In this document: positions 54,767 through 64,000 of the stretch, in pieces | Position numbering within the stretch: the first letter of the stretch is position 1 | How the letters are laid out: each line of letters starts with the position of its first letter | NCBI RefSeq assembly: GCF_905171765.1 | Contig: NC_053390.1 | Location: 136,788,820 to 136,852,819, forward strand | Reading direction: 5' to 3' | Length of the DNA stretch: 64,000 nt | DNA from: Bufo bufo | Taxonomy: Eukaryota > Chordata > Amphibia > Anura > Bufonidae | The notes under the pieces: generated by a model | Database searches by the model: none | What the model was told of the DNA's origin: nothing | Seen by the model: the letters and a program-made list of their open reading frames with translations, nothing else | Translations under genes and position numbers: made by a program

Positions 54767-55136
54767 GTACAGTACGGGGAATTAATATTTCTTCCTACAG
54801 AAATAATTATCAACACTGTGATGTCACAATTAGGCTTTATTCACACTGGGGGTTTTCTCTATGGTAATTTAGTTTTGTTATTTTTTACACAAAACTCCTT
54901 TAATTTCACTAAGATTCTTATTATGGTAAATGCCACTGGTTGGCATCAGGTAGTCTCTTTTTAGTTAGATTCCTGTTTTCTCTATTTTATTCCTCTGCAT
55001 CATGAATACTACCCAGTAAACCAGAAACCTTATATTATTATTTTTTTTAGTATTATTATCACAGATACTAATAGAAGGCATATTCCTGTTTTCATTTGTA
55101 AAAAATGGAAGCTTGACACGTGGTGTGAACAGAGCC
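54767..55136. other. Intron start after the second exon
   Basis: Starts with the GTACAG donor. A fragment AGGCTTTATTCACACTGGG at 54831 looks like a Harbinger-like end with no partner. Confidence 0.45.
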
Positions 55137-55140
55137 ATAA

Positions 55141-55601
55141 AGGGGTTTTGTTATTTCAGCAAATTATTTATTATGTAGAGAAAGTTAATACAAGGCACTT
55201 ACTTATGTATTGTGATTGTCCATATTGCTGCCTTTGCTGGCTTGATTCATTTTTCCATCACATTATACACTGCCCATTTCCATGGTTACGACCACCCTGC
55301 AATCCCGCAGCGGTGGGCGTGCTTGCACGCTATATAAAAAAGGCACAGGCCTATGTGCACTCCCACAGTCATGGCCACCAGAGAGATCGGCATTTTTACC
55401 CATAGTGTGAAAGAATGACCACCGCTGCTGGATTGCAGGGTGGTCGTAACCATGGAAATGAGCAGTGTATAATGTGATGGAAAAATGAATCAAGCCAGCA
55501 AAGGAAGCAATATGGATAATAACAATATACTGTATTAGTAAGTGACCTGTATTAACTTTCTCTATATGATAAATACCACTTGCAGAAGTGACAAAACCCC
55601 T
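55141..55601. mobile_element. T2-like MITE, palindromic
   Basis: ATAA (decayed TTAA) before AGGGGTTTTGTTATTTC and TTAA at 55602-55605 after TGACAAAACCCC. The arms share TTTCCATGGTTACGACCACC (55279) and its inverse (55440). Non-coding. Confidence 0.7.
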
Positions 55602-55605
55602 TTAA

Positions 55606-57045
55606 CATAGCTATTGCCACTCTTGTACATGAGTTGTGTGTGGTATTGCAGCTCAGTCCTATTCAATTGAATGGGACTGATGTGCAATACCACATGCAGC
55701 CATAGCATAGGCAAAAGTGATGCTTTCTCTAAAAGGAAGCAGACTTCTTTTTCTAACCTCTTACAACTCCTTTAGAATTTAAATAATTTGTCATGCAAAA
55801 AATCATCCATAACATTACTAACCAGTGAACAAAAACTACACAGTGCCAAACAAATACCTTACAGTGCCCAAATACACCAAGCCAAGCCAAAAAATTAAAA
55901 TAAACACTAAATAATGCACATAATACCCCCTAGCAGCACCAGATACCACAGTGCACCACAACATATGTTCCCAGAAGCCCCAAACAAAAGCCACAATACA
56001 GCACAAAGTAACTGCTCATAAGCATCAAATACCACAGTGCAGCACAAAACACCTCTTCAGCAGGACCAAACAAACACCACAGTGCAGCACAAAGTATCTC
56101 TCCAGTAGCACCAAAAAGCACCACTGGCAGTAGATTAGTCCCCAATGGTTGCAGCATTGGGCCTCTTCCCACCCCTCCTTCACTGGTAACAACATTGTCC
56201 CTCTTCCTACTGCTCCCCCACTTGCAGCAACATTGTCCCCATTGCAATATATTTTCACTGCCAGCAGCATTGTCCCCATTCCCACCTTTCCTGCACTGGC
56301 AGATGCAGTGTCCCCTAAACACCTTTCCCACTGGTGGCAACATGATTCCCACCTCTTCCAGACTGTCAGAGCACAGGTGATGCTGGAGGCTGAAGGAAAA
56401 GTGTCAGGCACCTCTCTCATCTCCTCTGCAGATTCTATTTTATCTCCAGGCTCCCTCTGAACTACTGGATGCTGGATCTGTGGTTAAATGACCTTGATGC
56501 CATGGCACATCCTTTACCCCTTCTAGCCACAGAAATTGCACTGATAATGCAGGACTGGCATCATTGCAGCTTTAGCTTTGCTATAGCAGGCAGTTCTCCG
56601 ACCAACCAGCCCACCAGGAATCTGCCTAGTAGGACAGATTACACATCTGAGTCTGTCTTTGAGAAAAATAATGAATTGAATGATTGTTAGGAGCATGTTG
56701 AGAAGTCTTCTAGTGTGATACTGATCACTTCTCAGTAGGTCTTTATATACTATTGATAAAATGTTTTCACCCATAGGCCACAGTGGAGATATTTTGTAAA
56801 AATTATCTGAAATCTTCCTAAACCAAATCATTTTAAGTATGAAAGTCAGACAGCTGACACACCTAATAGATGGCTTTTTAAAAACAGAATCAAATCTTTC
56901 TCCAGGGCCTAAAATCTATGATTTCATAAGAAAATGAACCTGAAAAGCCCTTTGTGAATATTGTTGTTTTTTTTGTTGTGCAGAATTTCAGGTTTATCAC
57001 TATATCTCAGATTCTTAGAAACCCTATTTATGTGTTCTTTCTGCT
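55606..57045. other. Unassigned intronic sequence with loose tandem repeats
   Basis: 55830-56450 contains low-copy imperfect repeats built on CACAGTGCAGCACAAA and GCAACATTGTCCC. Nothing else recognised. Confidence 0.45.
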
Positions 57046-57048
57046 TAA

Positions 57049-57334
57049 GGCTATGTTCACATCAGCGTTCAGCCTTTCCGTTCTCCTGCTCCGTTATAGG
57101 AGCAGGAGAACGGAAAGGACGGATTCGGCTCATAACTGCATGCAGGACTTTTGTCTCCGCTCCAAAATCATCTTCTGAGCGGAAACCTAACGGACCCCAT
57201 TATAGTCTATGGGGGTCTATGAGGCCCGTAGGCTCCGCTCGGCTCAGTTATGAGCCGAATCCGTCCTTTCCGTTCTCCTGCTCCTATAACGGAGCAGGAG
57301 AACGGAAAGGCTGAACGCTGATGTGAACATAGCC
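57049..57334. mobile_element. Harbinger-like MITE, GGCTATGTTCACATCAGCG family
   Basis: TAA before and TTA after. Ends GGCTATGTTCACATCAGCG and CGCTGATGTGAACATAGCC are exact inverses, followed by paired TTTCCGTTCTCCTGCTCC arms that occur twice within each side. The good match of the arms suggests a relatively young copy. Confidence 0.75.
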
Positions 57335-57337
57335 TTA

Positions 57338-58091
57338 TAGTGTTGGCTGTAAAATATATTATATTAAAAGAAATGTGAAATCATATATACTGTATAAGTG
57401 TTATACAGTGTATATGTAAAACTGATAAAAATTATATATAGTATAATACTTCTATTATACATATATTCCCTACAAATAATACAAAACTTTACTAATATAG
57501 TGCCAGCATATTCCAATGAAATGACAAGTAATCTGGGCAACTGAACAAACCATGAAACAGAAAAAAACTAAAAGAGAGAGGTCCCTGTCCATAAGAGATT
57601 ACACTACAGTATAATAATAAACCAGTAGACAGATGCCTGTCCACTACCCTCAAATTAGTGCCTTGAGGTCACAAGCTAAGTAATCTGCGACAGACTGGTA
57701 GCTAAGGGCATACTGCCTAGCAGCTCCTCTTAAAAGGCATAGCAGCCAATTAGATTTAGGTCAATCTGCTATTCCGAAAAAAAGGTGGCCATACACAAAA
57801 GATTTAAGCCAGACAGAACGGCAGATATTGGCCATTTTGTGAGGCTGTTGTTTGAAAAACTAGCGCAAACTATAATTCACGAAGAGTCTGCTGAAAATGT
57901 AAGCTGCCATGCTGGCAAACATCGGCCGAAACTACTACTACAGTATGGTGATGGCATGAATTCAGTTGCCATTGTGCTCAAGCACCAGGGAGTAAGTTTT
58001 TATTTTAAAAAAACCTGACTCCCTGATCGGCCAGTTGGGACTGTCAATCGTACGATTGCGGCCAATTATTCTATCAAAAATATGGCCATCT
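57338..58091. other. Unassigned AT-rich intronic sequence
   Basis: No repeat end or gene recognised. Confidence 0.45.
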
Positions 58092-58094
58092 TAA

Positions 58095-58397
58095 GGCTGT
58101 GTTCACATCTCTGGCACAAATTCCAGTAGTCTGTTGCGGCAGATGAACATACTGCAAGGTTACCATATTGGGTACAGCTGCACACCGCCGTCTTTCAGCT
58201 GCGCGAATACAGCTGCATTTGTCTGTCCGGATGCCGGCATTTATGCAGGAAAGTTGTCAGATTCCAATTAAATCTCATTATAGTCAATGGGATCCGAAGG
58301 TGTGTGGCGGTTTCTGGCTACGCCGCATACAGTGAACTCCAGTAGTCTGTTCCTCTGCCGGAATGGATTACCAGAGTTTGTGTAGCAGATATGAACC
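58095..58397. mobile_element. Harbinger-like MITE, degraded
   Basis: TAA at 58092-58094 and 58398-58400. Left GGCTGTGTTCACATCTCTGG, right TGTAGCAGATATGAACC. The interior has CATTATAGTCAATGGGATCC. Confidence 0.5.
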
Positions 58398-59459
58398 TAA
58401 ATAGAACAAAAATGGTGGGTGACCTTAATTAATACTTAACTTAATGTACAATTAAAATACTAGCCCAATAAGGATAATAAACAAACAATCGCACACAGTG
58501 GTGCAGACACACATAACACACAGTGGTGCAACCTCAAAATTACTGACCCCATACCATAGGAGTATTCTCTGAGGTAAATAACCCTTGATTAGGGTATATG
58601 TAGGTATAGGAGGGGATCCACGTGCTGGGTCTCTTCCCCTATAAATCCCTACTATAATTACACTATCTATCCATACACACGGGGTGAAAAACGCTCACCC
58701 TCAAAAGGGCGACCCCCCCCCCGTGACTCCTGACTCTTAAGGTGTCCTTTCTTGTCCCTGCGCCGTGCCAGTTGACTGCCTAGCTTCGTCAGAGGGAAGG
58801 AAACAACCACAAGGGCCCTGGTATGGATAAAGATAACTTCCCCAACGTGTTTCGTTGGCCTTGGGCCAACTCCTCAGGGGACTCACAACAATATATCAGC
58901 AGTTTATCAACAAACTTAACCTCAGAGTGGAGAGTAAGGCTCAATTGGATGCAGAGGTATAGTCTGAAAGTCGCCATCCATTCCACCCCACAAAAGGAGG
59001 CCCTCCGTTTTCACATGCTGTATGGTGTCCAGTCGGGCTTGTGGCAGTAGCGCAATGACACCTTAGGAGTCAGGAGTCACGCGGTAGTCGCCCTTTTAGG
59101 GTGAGCGTTTTTCACCCACTGTGTAGGGATAGATAGTGTAATTGTAGTAGGGATTTATAGGGCAAGAGACCCAGCACGTGGATCCCCTCCTATCCCTACA
59201 TATACCCTAATCAAGGGTCAATTACCTCAGAGAATACTCTTGTGGTATGGTTCAGCAATTTTGAGGTTGCACCACTGTGTGTTATGTTACTGTCCTTATT
59301 GGGCTATTATTTTAATTGTACATTAAAAGTTAAGTATTAATTAAGGTCACCCACCATTTTTGTTCTATTTTAATTGCTTAATATTGGGTACTTATTTTGT
59401 TTGTAACCACAATTGACCATTATTTCCTATGGTTGTGCGATTAGTCAGATATGAACCTA
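58386..59459. mobile_element. Fold-back element flanked by a 14-bp direct repeat
   Basis: CAGATATGAACCTA occurs at 58386-58399 and 59446-59459. The 1,046 bp between them form a long palindrome: TGGTGGGTGACCTTAATTAA (58414) is inverted at 59338-59357, and GGATCCACGTGCTGGGTCTC (58614) at 59166-59184. The centre is near 58890. A hammerhead-like motif lies near the centre on the minus strand. No ORF. A 14-bp duplication is longer than normal for cut-and-paste elements and fits target-primed retrotransposition better. Confidence 0.6.
58840..58881 (-). ncRNA. Hammerhead-ribozyme-like motif with plausible intact core
   Basis: Minus-strand order: stem I TCCC (58878-58881), core CTGAGGA (58871-58877; consensus CUGAUGA with the permissive position 7 changed), then stem II GTTGGCC/GGCCAAC (7 bp, 3-base loop, 58854-58870). 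GAAA follows (58850-58853), its last A being the first base of the tiny ACACGT stem III (58845-58850). Next is U at the cleavage position (58844) and the stem I return GGGG (58840-58843). The essential C3, G5, A6, G8, A9, G12, A13 and A14 positions are all as required. Stem I has 4 bp (one G-U) and stem III only 2, so single-turn activity would be weak unless dimerised. Confidence 0.5.
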
Positions 59460-59623
59460 CCCCAAAGGAAAGGCACCAAAGCGTCATTCACACCATCTGC
59501 TATTTTTTTCTTTTTCCTGTGTTAAATCCCCTATATATTTGCTAGATAGGATTGTAAGTAAATGAAGCGAATGGAGAAATGATTACAATACCATCCGAGA
59601 GTAATGTGATGTTTCCCTTGCAG
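59460..59623. other. Intronic sequence before the third ADGRV1 exon
   Basis: Contains T-rich stretches and the TTGCAG acceptor at 59618-59623. Confidence 0.5.
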
Positions 59624-59745
59624 AGATCCCACTGATTTTGTATCTTTTTGCTCTTATATCGGTGACATGGCTTTGGGGAGGATTACATGTAGCCCACAGA
59701 CACCTCTGGATGTTGGTTCTCTTCATCATTTTTAATAGTTTACAG
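59624..59745 (+). CDS. ADGRV1: ADGRV1 exon: TM6, short loop 3 and start of TM7
   Basis: This exon completes the Glu codon from 54766 and then encodes 40 residues. TM6 is [20 protein letters not shown], with the TWLWG motif typical of adhesion-receptor TM6. A short extracellular turn (HVAHRH) follows, and then the first part of TM7 ([14 protein letters not shown]). NSLQ is normally followed by Gly in this family, which would be the first codon of the next exon outside the window. The acceptor is a pyrimidine tract ending in TTGCAG at 59618-59623, and the donor is GTAAG at 59746. The exon ends in phase 0. Together the three exons give 459 nt of uninterrupted coding sequence. The intron before it is 4,857 bp; the one after is at least 4,255 bp and contains the Tc1-like element at 61749. 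Confidence 0.94.
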
Positions 59746-61748
59746 GTAAGACTTGTGACCGGTGACAGCTCAACGCACAGACTGACTGTTCCTCTCTATG
59801 GTATGAGTGGTATAATAACGTAAGAAGCAAACAAAAACTTTACTCAGATAATAGCAACTTGAGTAACTAATTTTCAACTGTGCATATATGTTATATTATC
59901 CAAGAATCATCTCCATGGACATTAGTGCTTATCGTGGCTGATCCAACAATAATTCTGTCTATGAGCGTGGTCCATGAGTCAAGATTACTCTCCTCTATGT
60001 CAGTCTTTGATCTCTCACACAGCCTGACTCCCAAGAAGCCAAACTATGGGAGTTTACCACATATGTATTTATACACCTCCCACTGACTTCAATGGGCGAT
60101 GTATGTAAATCAGTGAACTCCCTTAGGGGTGGTTGTATGCAGCCAGAATTTTATTATACAGCTCTATACTAATGTCATAAAACGTGTCATAAAGTGTGGT
60201 AAAATTTGCTGCACACTATGCCTAGTTTGTCAATGGGGTGGGGCTTATTTGAAAAGGGGCACGGCTTAGCTGCAATATATTATGCCAAAATAGTGCCATA
60301 TTTCATAAAAATTATGTTGCAGAGTAAGCCAACCAATAGCTGGTATAAAGTTGGACAAAAGTGTCTAGCCATGCACTGAATTTGTCATCTAGCCTGACAG
60401 ACTGTGACAAAATTGGGACAGGTCTAGACAGCCTGTCTAAGCTTACGCCATTTATAGGATTAATAAATGTGTCCCTATGGCTGTGGATGAGGAAACGGGA
60501 TTTGGTGTTTTTTTTAAACCAGAGAAATACAACTTTAACCCATATAAAAATATTTCATGACACTTGTCAGCACAGAATTTTGAGCCTACAAACAAAACAA
60601 AATGATAGTGATATTGTAACCTCTTTACTACCCTAGACCACCACAGGTGTAAACATTAACCCCTTTACTGCCCTACCCACCACAATTAATACTACTGCTT
60701 GCACTATTGTTTATGCTTGGGAGTTAGTTTGCTATTTACATGAGCAGTGCGGTATATAGTCATATTATGTGTATACTGCAGAATGGAAGGATTTATTTGT
60801 ACGGTATGATAGAATTAACTGTGTGCTGTATGGTGGCATTTATTATCTGTACATAATCTATGGCTACCTGTCGTGCACCTGTTTGTGTCTGCATGCTCTA
60901 TATTGAGAACTGGACACATTAATACCCCTTCCCTATATACAGTAACTTGCAGTCGAATTATGTTAATTCCATGTGTAGGAAATGAGAACATTTCAGTGGC
61001 CGAAAAAATGAAGCTGTCCCATGCCCTTGTACGATGTAGAACTGTACTAGCAGCTTGTGTTTGCCAACTAATTGACAGTCCCTCACATTGTCCTGCTCAC
61101 TCTGAGGTTATTTATAGTCCGCTTACTTTGCCTTCGAGGAAAATGTGGTGGCTTCCCATAAATCTGTATATTTTATTACAAGAAGTCCCCACGATAATGT
61201 CTCCTAATATAGTGCGACTCTGACAGAGTGTTTATATAGTCATGTTATCCGAATAAAAGATTAGATGTCAGAGTGGAAAGTACCTGTAAGATACACTTAC
61301 CCTGCTGCATATCTCCTCCAGGCAAACACAGTTTCAGGGAAATTCTTTGTGAGATATTATGGATCACCGTGTGACATGTCACACTGCAAGCACTCCAAAC
61401 AAAAGTCTTTAGTTTCAGTGTATAAGGGGACTCCTTTAGAAAACCAAAGTCACAAAAATCTGGAAGTAATACCCTCTGCAGCCAGTCAGATGCTAGACAT
61501 TTTTTCCTAATGCAGATTAAAAAGTAGAAAGACATAATCTCAAAATGTAGTACTGTACTATACAGTAGAAAGGTGCTCCTAGACAGCTGATAGGTGCATG
61601 CGCTTCACTAGTACTGGTGTTGACTGGCAGGATCTTATGATGAACCGCACGTAGACTACCTGTGACATTGTATGTTGAATGTGGCTCAGAAAGCACCACC
61701 AAATGTTAAAAATATTGTATCCTTTCCCACTGAAAGTTTATATGTATA
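59746..61748. other. Unassigned intronic sequence after the third exon
   Basis: Begins with the GTAAG donor. No gene, RNA or repeat boundary recognised; AT-rich, with scattered MITE-like scraps such as CACTGACTTCAATGGG near 60083. Confidence 0.45.
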
Positions 61749-63301
61749 CAGTCCTGATCAAAAGTTTAAGACCACTTGAAAAATGGCAAAAAATCATATT
61801 TAGCATGGCTGGATCTTAACAAGGTTCCAAGTAGAGCTTCAACATGCAACAAGAAGAAATGGGAGTGAGACAAAACATTTTTTGAGCATTCAATTTAATG
61901 AAAACAACGAATAAACTGAAACAGGCTGCTTTTCAGCTGATCAAAAGTTTAGGACCACACCTCCAAAAAAAAAACGAAACCCCCCGCAAAACAGAAATCT
62001 AACCTCCAAACATGAACTCAGTAATGAGTAGCTCCGCTGTTATTGTTTATCACTTCAAAAATCCGTTTCAGCATGCTTGATGCAAGCGTTTCCATGAAGC
62101 GAGTGGGAACATTTCTCTAAGTGGTGAAGACGGCCGCACGAAGGCCATCTACTGTCTGGAACTGTTGTCCATTTTTGTAAACTTCCCTTGCCATCCATCC
62201 CTAAAGGTTCTCAATTGGATTTAGATCAGGGGAACACGCAGGATGGGCCAAAAGAGTGATGTTATTCTCCTGGAAGAAGTCCCTTGTCCTGCGGGCATTG
62301 TGTACTGTAGCGTTGTCCTGTTGAAAAACCCAGTCGTTACCACACAGACGAGGGCCCTCAGTCATGAGGAATGCTCTCTGCAACATCTGGACATAGCCAG
62401 CGGCCGTTTCACGCCCCTGCACTTCCTGAAGCCCCATTGTTCTACTGAAGGAAAAAGCACCCCAGACCATTATGGTGCCCCCTCCACTGTGGCGCATAGA
62501 AAACATCTCAGGTGGGATCTGCTTGTCATGCCAGTAACGTTGGAAACCATCAGGACCATCAAGGTTAAATTTTTTCTCATCAGAGAATAAAACTTTCTTC
62601 CACCTTTGAATGTCCCATGTTTGGTGCTCTCTTGCAAAGTCCAAACGAGCAGTTCTGTGGCGTTCAAGAACACGAGGTCTTTGAAGACGTTTTTTGTTTT
62701 TGAAGCTCTTCAGTCTCAGATGCCGTCTGATGGTTATGGGGCTGCAGTCAGCACCAGTAAGGGCCTTAATTTGGGTCGAGGATCGTCCAGTGTCTTGATG
62801 GACAGCCAATTGGATCCTCCGGCTCAGTGCTGATGAAATTTTTTTGGGTCTTCCACTTGACTTTTTTGTTCCATAACCCTCAGGATCATTTAAGAAATTC
62901 CAAATGACTGTCTTACTGCGTCCCACCTCAGCAGCGATGGCGCGCTGTGAGAGACCCTGCTTATGTAGTTCAACAACCCGACCACGTTCAAAAAGGGAGA
63001 GTTTTTTTGCCTTTGCCATCATAATGTGTGACTACCTGACAAAAAATTACAATGAATCCACATCTTTGCACAGATTTGGCCTTTTAAAGGCATGTGGTCC
63101 TAAAATTTGGATCAGCTGAAAGACAACCTGTTTCAGTTTAATCGTTATTTTCAATTAATTGAATGCTCAAAAAATGTTTTGTCTCACTCCCATTTCTTCT
63201 TGTTGCATGTTGAAGCTCTACTTGGAACCTTGTTAAGATCCAACAATGTAAAATATGATTTTTTTGCCATTTTTCAAGTGGTCTTAAACTTTTGATCAGG
63301 A

Positions 63302-63304
<3 letters not shown>
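61749..63304 (-). mobile_element. Tc1-like transposon, full length, nearly intact
   Basis: 1,556 bp with TA at 61747-61748 and 63305-63306. The inverted repeats are long (about 210 bp) and start CAGTCCTGATCAAAAGTTTA; an inner partial repeat of the outer motif (GATCAAAAGTTTAGGACCAC at 61939) gives the IR/DR layout of Tc1-like elements. Inserted next to a (TA)n run. Confidence 0.93.
62084..63022 (-). pseudogene. Tc1-like transposase (DD34E) with two nonsense changes
   Basis: It is open for 273 codons from the start at 63022. Residues 1-55 form a helix-turn-helix ([20 protein letters not shown]), GRPKK at 57-61 is the linker and residues 62-120 the second DNA-binding half. Catalytic residues are D148 (FSDE), D236 (FQQDN) and E271 (NPIEN), with 34 residues between the last two. 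The frame is stopped right after NPIENL by TAG where Trp is expected (complement of 62201-62203). A further TAG, again at a Trp position, occurs near 62119. The rest of the C-terminus is readable in the same frame to about 62000, and no frameshift was seen. It would need both codons to be sense to be full length, so the copy is dead or, at best, C-terminally truncated. Confidence 0.88.
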
Positions 63305-63344
<40 letters not shown>

Positions 63345-63375
63345 GTATGTATATATATATATATATATATATAAT
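63305..63375. repeat. (TA)n microsatellite
   Basis: TA repeats interrupted once by CACACAGTATG. Confidence 0.95.
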
Positions 63376-64000
63376 AGACCCTGATAACTATAAAAAACAC
63401 AATTAATTGGTCACCTTCTAAACTAGATTTCAATGGAAATAAAGTTATTCTCCTGCGTGTTAATGTACTACTTTAGCGCAATCCTGAAAATGTAACTGTA
63501 CTTAGTGACATATCCAAGGTTTTGATTGCTAGGGGTCCGAGTCCTTCTAACTCCTAGGTTTAGCGACCAGTGGGGACCTCAGCACTTGGACCCCCACCAA
63601 TCAAGACTTTTGATATGTCACTATGACATATCAAAAGTTTTTGGGAAAATAAAAGTACAATGCGGCAGATTAATACAGTCTAATTTTAAACTTAGACTAG
63701 ACAATCTAACCTGAGACATCAAAGGTGCTCATGCTGGATGATAAATTTGGCGCACCTTTAGACTGTCTAGTCTGTTTACACCACTTATTAGTTGGCTTAC
63801 TTTACACCACAATCATGCACATTTTCTCTATACATTGTCGCACCACAAGCCATCCCTCTTTTCGAAAGCCACGCCCCTTTTCCCACTAAGTCACACAAGC
63901 AGCAAAAATATTTTTGTGGCAGTTTTTAATTCAGCTTTTTGAGTCAAATCCAGAAGTAGGTTGGAAGGGAAAGGACTCCTTCTTTCTGGATTCATTTTTG
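63376..64000. other. Unassigned intronic sequence with a MITE scrap
   Basis: 63505-63645 contains GACATATCCAAGGTTTTGAT and GACATATCAAAAGTTTTTGG, related to the interior at 27722-27997. A further loose palindrome AGACTAGACAATCTAACC / AGACTGTCTAGTCTG occurs at 63695-63772. Confidence 0.45.

Noticed and set aside
58700..58800. A third hammerhead-like core (CTGACGA on the minus strand near 58786)
   Set aside because: No stem II followed by GAAA could be found downstream of it.

Overview
The window is nuclear DNA of a vertebrate, most likely an anuran amphibian (frog or toad). Two things point there. The only host coding sequence is three exons that recognisably belong to the vertebrate adhesion receptor ADGRV1 (VLGR1/GPR98). 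The rest is dense with element types typical of frog genomes: Tc1-like transposons, T2/Kolobok-type MITEs with TTAA target sites, PIF/Harbinger-type MITEs with TWA target sites, a DIRS-type retroelement and hAT-like elements. The species cannot be named from the sequence.

Host gene, + strand. Exons at 3164-3342, 54609-54766 and 59624-59745 have consensus splice sites and join in frame. They encode the receptor core from late TM3 to the start of TM7. The introns are 51,266 bp and 4,857 bp, and a third intron runs off the right edge. The upstream exons and the exon finishing TM7 lie outside the window. Everything else is intronic mobile DNA or unassigned sequence.

Layout. 1-2.8 kb: a minus-strand DIRS-like element (gag open, RT broken) cut by a Tc1-like end. 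3.5-8.2 kb: T2 and Harbinger MITEs, then a hAT-like element with an 8-bp target duplication that carries two minisatellites. 9.3-10.9 kb: complete but dead Tc1-like element. 14.2-22.4 kb: a cluster of large palindromic MITEs, two of them nested hairpins of 1.5 and 2.1 kb, and one 0.8-kb near-perfect palindrome. 22.7-26.5 kb: a broken Tc1, then a T2 MITE that contains a Harbinger MITE and an internally deleted Tc1. 27-38 kb: scattered MITEs and long unassigned stretches. 38.1-41.9 kb: a 3.85-kb element with a satellite of about 193 bp and an alternating inverted array. 42.1-45.9 kb: a T2 MITE split by a 3.3-kb hAT-like element. 46.4-49.9 kb: 36-bp minisatellites around a palindromic element. 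51.0-54.0 kb: a decayed Tc1 opened by nested MITEs. 58.4-59.5 kb: a fold-back element flanked by a 14-bp direct repeat. 61.7-63.3 kb: a nearly intact Tc1.

The most interesting signals are two hammerhead-ribozyme-like motifs on the minus strand (58840-58881 with a plausible intact core, 30505-30547 with core mutations), clusters of NRF1-like sites in the centres of several palindromic elements, and nested insertions where the other palindrome arm acts as an internal empty site. No bacterial-type operon, CRISPR array, rRNA or functional tRNA gene was seen.
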